Source: Saprospiraceae bacterium (lineage in GTDB: Bacteria > Bacteroidota > Bacteroidia > Chitinophagales > Saprospiraceae). From it: a stretch of 8,608 nucleotides of DNA. Below the pieces are notes generated by a model, which was given only the letters and a program-made list of their open reading frames with translations, made no database searches and had not been told where the DNA came from. The stretch covers positions 1 to 8,608 of the forward strand of contig JACMLK010000023.1 in NCBI GenBank assembly GCA_014379665.1. The letters run 5' to 3'. A program made the translations under genes and the position numbers. Positions 6,801-8,608 of this stretch are shown piece after piece (within the stretch, counting starts at the first letter, position 1; each line of letters starts with the position of its first letter).

Positions 6801-7427
6801 ATCATTGCAGGCGTTGGTGTCAGCAATAATGCAGGTTTTAGTGAGATACGCAATATGGATGTAGGTATCAGCCCTGGAGTCAGATCTTCTATTACCGGAT
6901 TTCCACCGGCAATCATTGTCAACGGAGATATTTATGCTTCAGATGATGTGTCTCCTCCAGGAGTAGCAGCTATGTTAATCCAGGCAAAACAGGATCTTAC
7001 TGATGCATACAACTTTGCAGCAGGGGCAACTACCCCTGCGCCTGTGACTGTATCAGGTGATTTGGGAGGTACTACGCTTGCACCGGGTATATATAAAACT
7101 ACATCTACACTTTTAATTCAATCCGGTGATCTTACTCTTGATGCTCAGGGTGATGTGAATGCCGTTTGGATTTTTCAGATTGCGTCAGGATTTACCACAA
7201 TTGGTGGTGCCGGTGGCAATGTCATCCTTAGTGGTGGTGCGCAGGCAAAAAATGTCTTCTGGCAGACAGGAAGTTCAGCAACTATAGGAGACTTCACTTC
7301 ATTCTATGGTAACATACTTGCATTAACTTCTGTCACCATGAATTCAGGTGCAACAGCTGTTGGAAGAATGCTATGCATCAATGGTGCAGTAGTAATGACC
7401 AATACTAACATTATTAATAAACCTTAA
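3858..7427 (+). CDS. Surface lipoprotein: nine Ig-like (Big_5) domains plus DUF3494 ice-binding-type domain
   Basis: This 1189-residue protein begins with a lipoprotein signal peptide; the lipobox FIIGC places the lipidated Cys at 21. The next residues, KKDDF, match the Lys-Asp/Glu-Asp/Glu lipoprotein export signal of Bacteroidota, so surface exposure is predicted. Residues 34-969 are nine tandem Big_5 (SbsA-type Ig-like) domains, almost all exactly 104 residues long, each running from P-x-V-I-S-T-D-P through ATFSxPMDP, GTTAxFxP and TYTATITTGAKN to WTFTT. Residues about 971-1189 are a DUF3494 domain: VDLGTVARFGIIAGVGVSN, ISPGVRSSITGFPPA, VSGDLGGTTLAPGIYKTTST, LTLDAQGDVNAVWIFQI, NVFWQTGSSATIG and YGNILALTSVTMNSGATAVGR, the right-handed beta-helix fold of bacterial ice-binding proteins. 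There is no C-terminal sorting domain. Ice binding is known for some DUF3494 members only; the flat Thr-rich ice face is not obvious here, so the ligand is uncertain. The start may be either of two adjacent ATGs (3858, 3861). It probably shares an operon with the barrel/OmpA gene 11 bases downstream. Confidence 0.93.
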   Translation: MMFLRSFALLIVVSAIFIIGCKKDDFVEIDGVCPIVVSTIPLNGATNVPINQVISVTFNEEMNSATINQATFTIMDGASVQGVISYLGATATFTPTSPLIPNTSYTGRVSTAVKDKTGNALQADYVWTFSTGAILSPLVISTDPANNESNVNLNKIVTATFNMPMDALTLNSSTFFISLAGNKITGQVTYSGTTASFTPTADLKSNTTYTGTVTTGAKNPDGLSLAADYIWTFTTGTFTAPMVISTDPTNNAVDVGLNKIVTATFSEPMDPSSINESTFTLRQGVTILKGTVSYSGSTASFTPDEPFTAGTLYTGTISKSVKNPSGTTLTNDYIWTFTTESGNTPIVISTDPADNEVDVALNKTISATFSEVMDPLSINSTTFTLTQGANAIAGAISYSGTTAFFNPILNLLPGTTYTATITTGAKNLAGTPLANNYIWTFTTGTLLAPTVIFTDPANNATGVSLDKIITATFSVPMDPSTINGTTFILKNGTTSVSGTVTYSGSTASFNPSSNLLSGTTYTATITNGAKNLAGTPLAADYTWTFSTGAVIAPIVISTDPADNATGVNLNKTISATFSVPMDPLTINGSTFTLKNGTTSVSGTVSYTGTTASFNPTINLLPGTVYTATITTGAKNLAGIPLAENYVWSFTTAAAVAPTVISTDPVNNGTNVSLDKTISATFSEPMDPSTINASTFTLRNGTTSVTGTVSYTGTTAFFNPTTNLQPGTVYTATITTGAKNLAGTPLAGDYVWTFTTVSDIAPTVISTDPVNNATNVSPDKTISATFSVPMDPSTINGSTFTLKLGTATVSGTVTYSGTTAFLNPTTNLQPGTEYTATITTGAKNLAGTPLAANYIWTFTTSAATAPTVTSTDPLNNATGVSLNKTITATFSVPMDPSTINGTTFTLKNGTTSISGTVTYSGTTASFNPTENLLSGNTYTATITTGAKDVQGTPLSNNYVWTFSTVDPAGGPFVDLGTVARFGIIAGVGVSNNAGFSEIRNMDVGISPGVRSSITGFPPAIIVNGDIYASDDVSPPGVAAMLIQAKQDLTDAYNFAAGATTPAPVTVSGDLGGTTLAPGIYKTTSTLLIQSGDLTLDAQGDVNAVWIFQIASGFTTIGGAGGNVILSGGAQAKNVFWQTGSSATIGDFTSFYGNILALTSVTMNSGATAVGRMLCINGAVVMTNTNIINKP
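3957..6764 (+). repeat. Nine in-frame tandem repeats of about 312 bp encoding Ig-like domains
   Basis: Units start at about 3957, 4266, 4578, 4890, 5202, 5514, 5826, 6138 and 6450. The first is 309 bp, the next seven are exactly 312 bp and the last is 312-315 bp. Units 1-3 are clearly diverged in protein and DNA, while units 5-9 are close copies with long identical DNA tracts. One example is the stretch coding KNGTTSVSGT in units 5 and 6; another is GAKNLAGTPLA in units 7 and 8. This suggests recent duplication or gene conversion in the C-terminal half of the stalk. Such repeats can gain or lose whole domains by recombination without breaking the frame. Confidence 0.93.
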
Positions 7428-7438
7428 AATTATCTAAC

Positions 7439-8608
7439 ATGAAATTCATTTCAAATTTTAAAAACGGAACACACATACAGTGGTCCCCTTACTTCAGATG
7501 TATAAAAAGTACTGTTTTGGGTATTTTAATTCTCACCATCATACATGAAAACTTAAATGCCCAGTTGGTTAAGTATGAGAAACCTTCGTGGTGGTTTGGC
7601 GTAGCCGGAGGAGCTAATTTAAATTTCTATCGCGGTTCTACTCAACAATTGAATGCGACTTTCACTCCTCCTGTAGCCTTTCATGATGGAAATGGAGCCG
7701 GACTTTTTGTAACACCTTTATTAGAATATCATAACCCATCAGGATTGGGTTTTATGCTACAGGCTGGTTACGACAATCGAAGCAGTTCTTTTGATCAGGT
7801 GATATCAGATTGCAATTGTCCGGCAGATTTATCCACCAAACTGTCTTACATAACGGTAGAACCTAGCTTTCGATTTACGCCGGGAAATTCAAATTTCTAT
7901 CTGTTTGGCGGGCCAAGAATTGCATTTAATATGGATAAATCCTTCATTTACGAATTAGGCCTTAATCCAGCAATTCCAAATCAGCTACCTGCACCGCCTG
8001 TAACCGGAGATTTAAATAATGTAAGAAATACATTGATTTCCATGCAAATCGGAGCGGGTTTTGATATACCGTTAAACTCACAAGCCAATGAATTGCAGGC
8101 TGTCCTATCTCCATTTGTATCTTTTCAACCATACTATGGTCAATCTCCCCGAACAGTGGAGACCTGGAACATTACTACCCTAAGATTTGGTGCAGGCATT
8201 AAATTTGGGAAAGGTTCTAAAATGGTTGGAAATTCCGACATCCTGCCACTTGATGAAGGGATATCATTTAGTGTCTATTCTCCAAAAAATATACCTGCGG
8301 AACGAAGAATGAGGGAAACTTTTCCACTCAGAAATTACATATTTTTTGACTTGGGATCCACTGAGATACCTGACCGCTATGTGCTGATTAATAAAAATCA
8401 GGTACAGGATTTCAAAGAAAATCAACTTGAAGTATTCACTCCAAAAAATCTGACGGGGAGATCTGACAGAGAAATGACGGTGTATTATAATATTCTGAAT
8501 ATTATTGGTGACCGAATGCAAAAAAACCCTAAGTCTGTTATCAATCTGGCAGGTTCGTCTGAACAAGGGCCGGAAGATGGAACAAAAATGGCGCTTTCCG
8601 TCAAAAAA
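7439..8608 (+). CDS. Outer-membrane beta-barrel protein with OmpA-type C-terminal region (3' end outside window)
   Basis: The frame is open from ATG 7439 to the window edge (390 codons, no stop). The long signal peptide has its hydrophobic core at residues 24-35 and a probable cleavage ENLNA|Q after Ala41. Residues about 51-275 look like an outer-membrane barrel: WWFGVAGGANLNFY, GLFVTPLLEYHNPSGLGFMLQAGYD, LSYITVEPSFRFTP, NFYLFGGPRIAFNM, SMQIGAGFDIPL, TTLRFGAGIKFGKG. From about residue 299 the sequence NYIFFDLGSTEIPDRY, the helix around VYYNILNIIGDRM, and INLAGSSEQGPEDG match the start of an OmpA-like domain as found after barrels in Bacteroidota. The residues that would bind peptidoglycan lie beyond the window. 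It starts 11 bases after the ice-binding-type lipoprotein gene, so the two are almost certainly co-transcribed. Expected role: barrel anchored to the cell wall, perhaps supporting the lipoprotein. Confidence 0.85.
   Translation, partial: MKFISNFKNGTHIQWSPYFRCIKSTVLGILILTIIHENLNAQLVKYEKPSWWFGVAGGANLNFYRGSTQQLNATFTPPVAFHDGNGAGLFVTPLLEYHNPSGLGFMLQAGYDNRSSSFDQVISDCNCPADLSTKLSYITVEPSFRFTPGNSNFYLFGGPRIAFNMDKSFIYELGLNPAIPNQLPAPPVTGDLNNVRNTLISMQIGAGFDIPLNSQANELQAVLSPFVSFQPYYGQSPRTVETWNITTLRFGAGIKFGKGSKMVGNSDILPLDEGISFSVYSPKNIPAERRMRETFPLRNYIFFDLGSTEIPDRYVLINKNQVQDFKENQLEVFTPKNLTGRSDREMTVYYNILNIIGDRMQKNPKSVINLAGSSEQGPEDGTKMALSVKK

Noticed and set aside
6725..6922. Minus-strand open frame at the start of the DUF3494 region
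   Set aside because: It is the antisense of strongly conserved DUF3494 coding sequence.
8264..8566. Minus-strand open frame of 100 codons
   Set aside because: It lies opposite the barrel/OmpA gene, whose frame carries recognisable OmpA-type motifs; the antisense product has none.

Overview
The window looks like chromosomal DNA from a member of the Bacteroidota. The base composition is AT-rich. Genes lack clear Shine-Dalgarno sequences and have A-rich leaders. A perfect Bacteroidota-type -7 promoter box (TAnnTTTG) lies before the largest gene. Signal peptides end in the 'NAQ' style typical of the phylum. One lipoprotein carries Lys/Asp residues just after its lipidated cysteine, which in this phylum act as a surface-export signal. 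Genus cannot be decided from the sequence.

Layout. Positions 1-190 hold what may be the last codons of an upstream gene and a good + strand terminator. Positions 313-790 hold a monocistronic unit: a candidate promoter, a small YtxH-type membrane protein gene and a long hairpin terminator. Positions 835-1923 are a decay island: a DJ-1/PfpI (Hsp31-like) gene broken by a deletion of about 7 nt, a nonsense change and a 1-nt deletion, then a start-less remnant of an unidentified gene. Positions 1922-3391 carry a two-gene minus-strand unit, a glycine-zipper OmpA lipoprotein followed by a small outer-membrane beta-barrel, closed by a strong terminator. Positions 3392-3857 are a 466-bp divergent control region with candidate promoters on both strands, a 9-bp dyad, helically phased TGTAACA repeats and a small hairpin at the predicted mRNA 5' end. 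Positions 3858-8608 carry a plus-strand pair. The first gene encodes a 1189-residue surface lipoprotein with nine tandem Ig-like (Big_5) domains and a C-terminal DUF3494 (ice-binding-protein fold) domain. Eleven bases later comes an outer-membrane barrel with an OmpA-type C-terminal region, cut by the window end.

How the genes may work together. Almost everything intact here is cell envelope. The most interesting unit is the plus-strand pair. A lipid-anchored stalk of nine nearly regular 104-residue Ig modules would hold a DUF3494 head well away from the cell, and a co-transcribed barrel/OmpA protein could tie the outer membrane to peptidoglycan beneath it. By analogy with Ig-repeat ice adhesins this could be a surface adhesin for ice or another surface. 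That role is inference; the domain calls are well supported by sequence pattern. The minus-strand OmpA/barrel pair is a more ordinary envelope-maintenance unit that shares the divergent control region.
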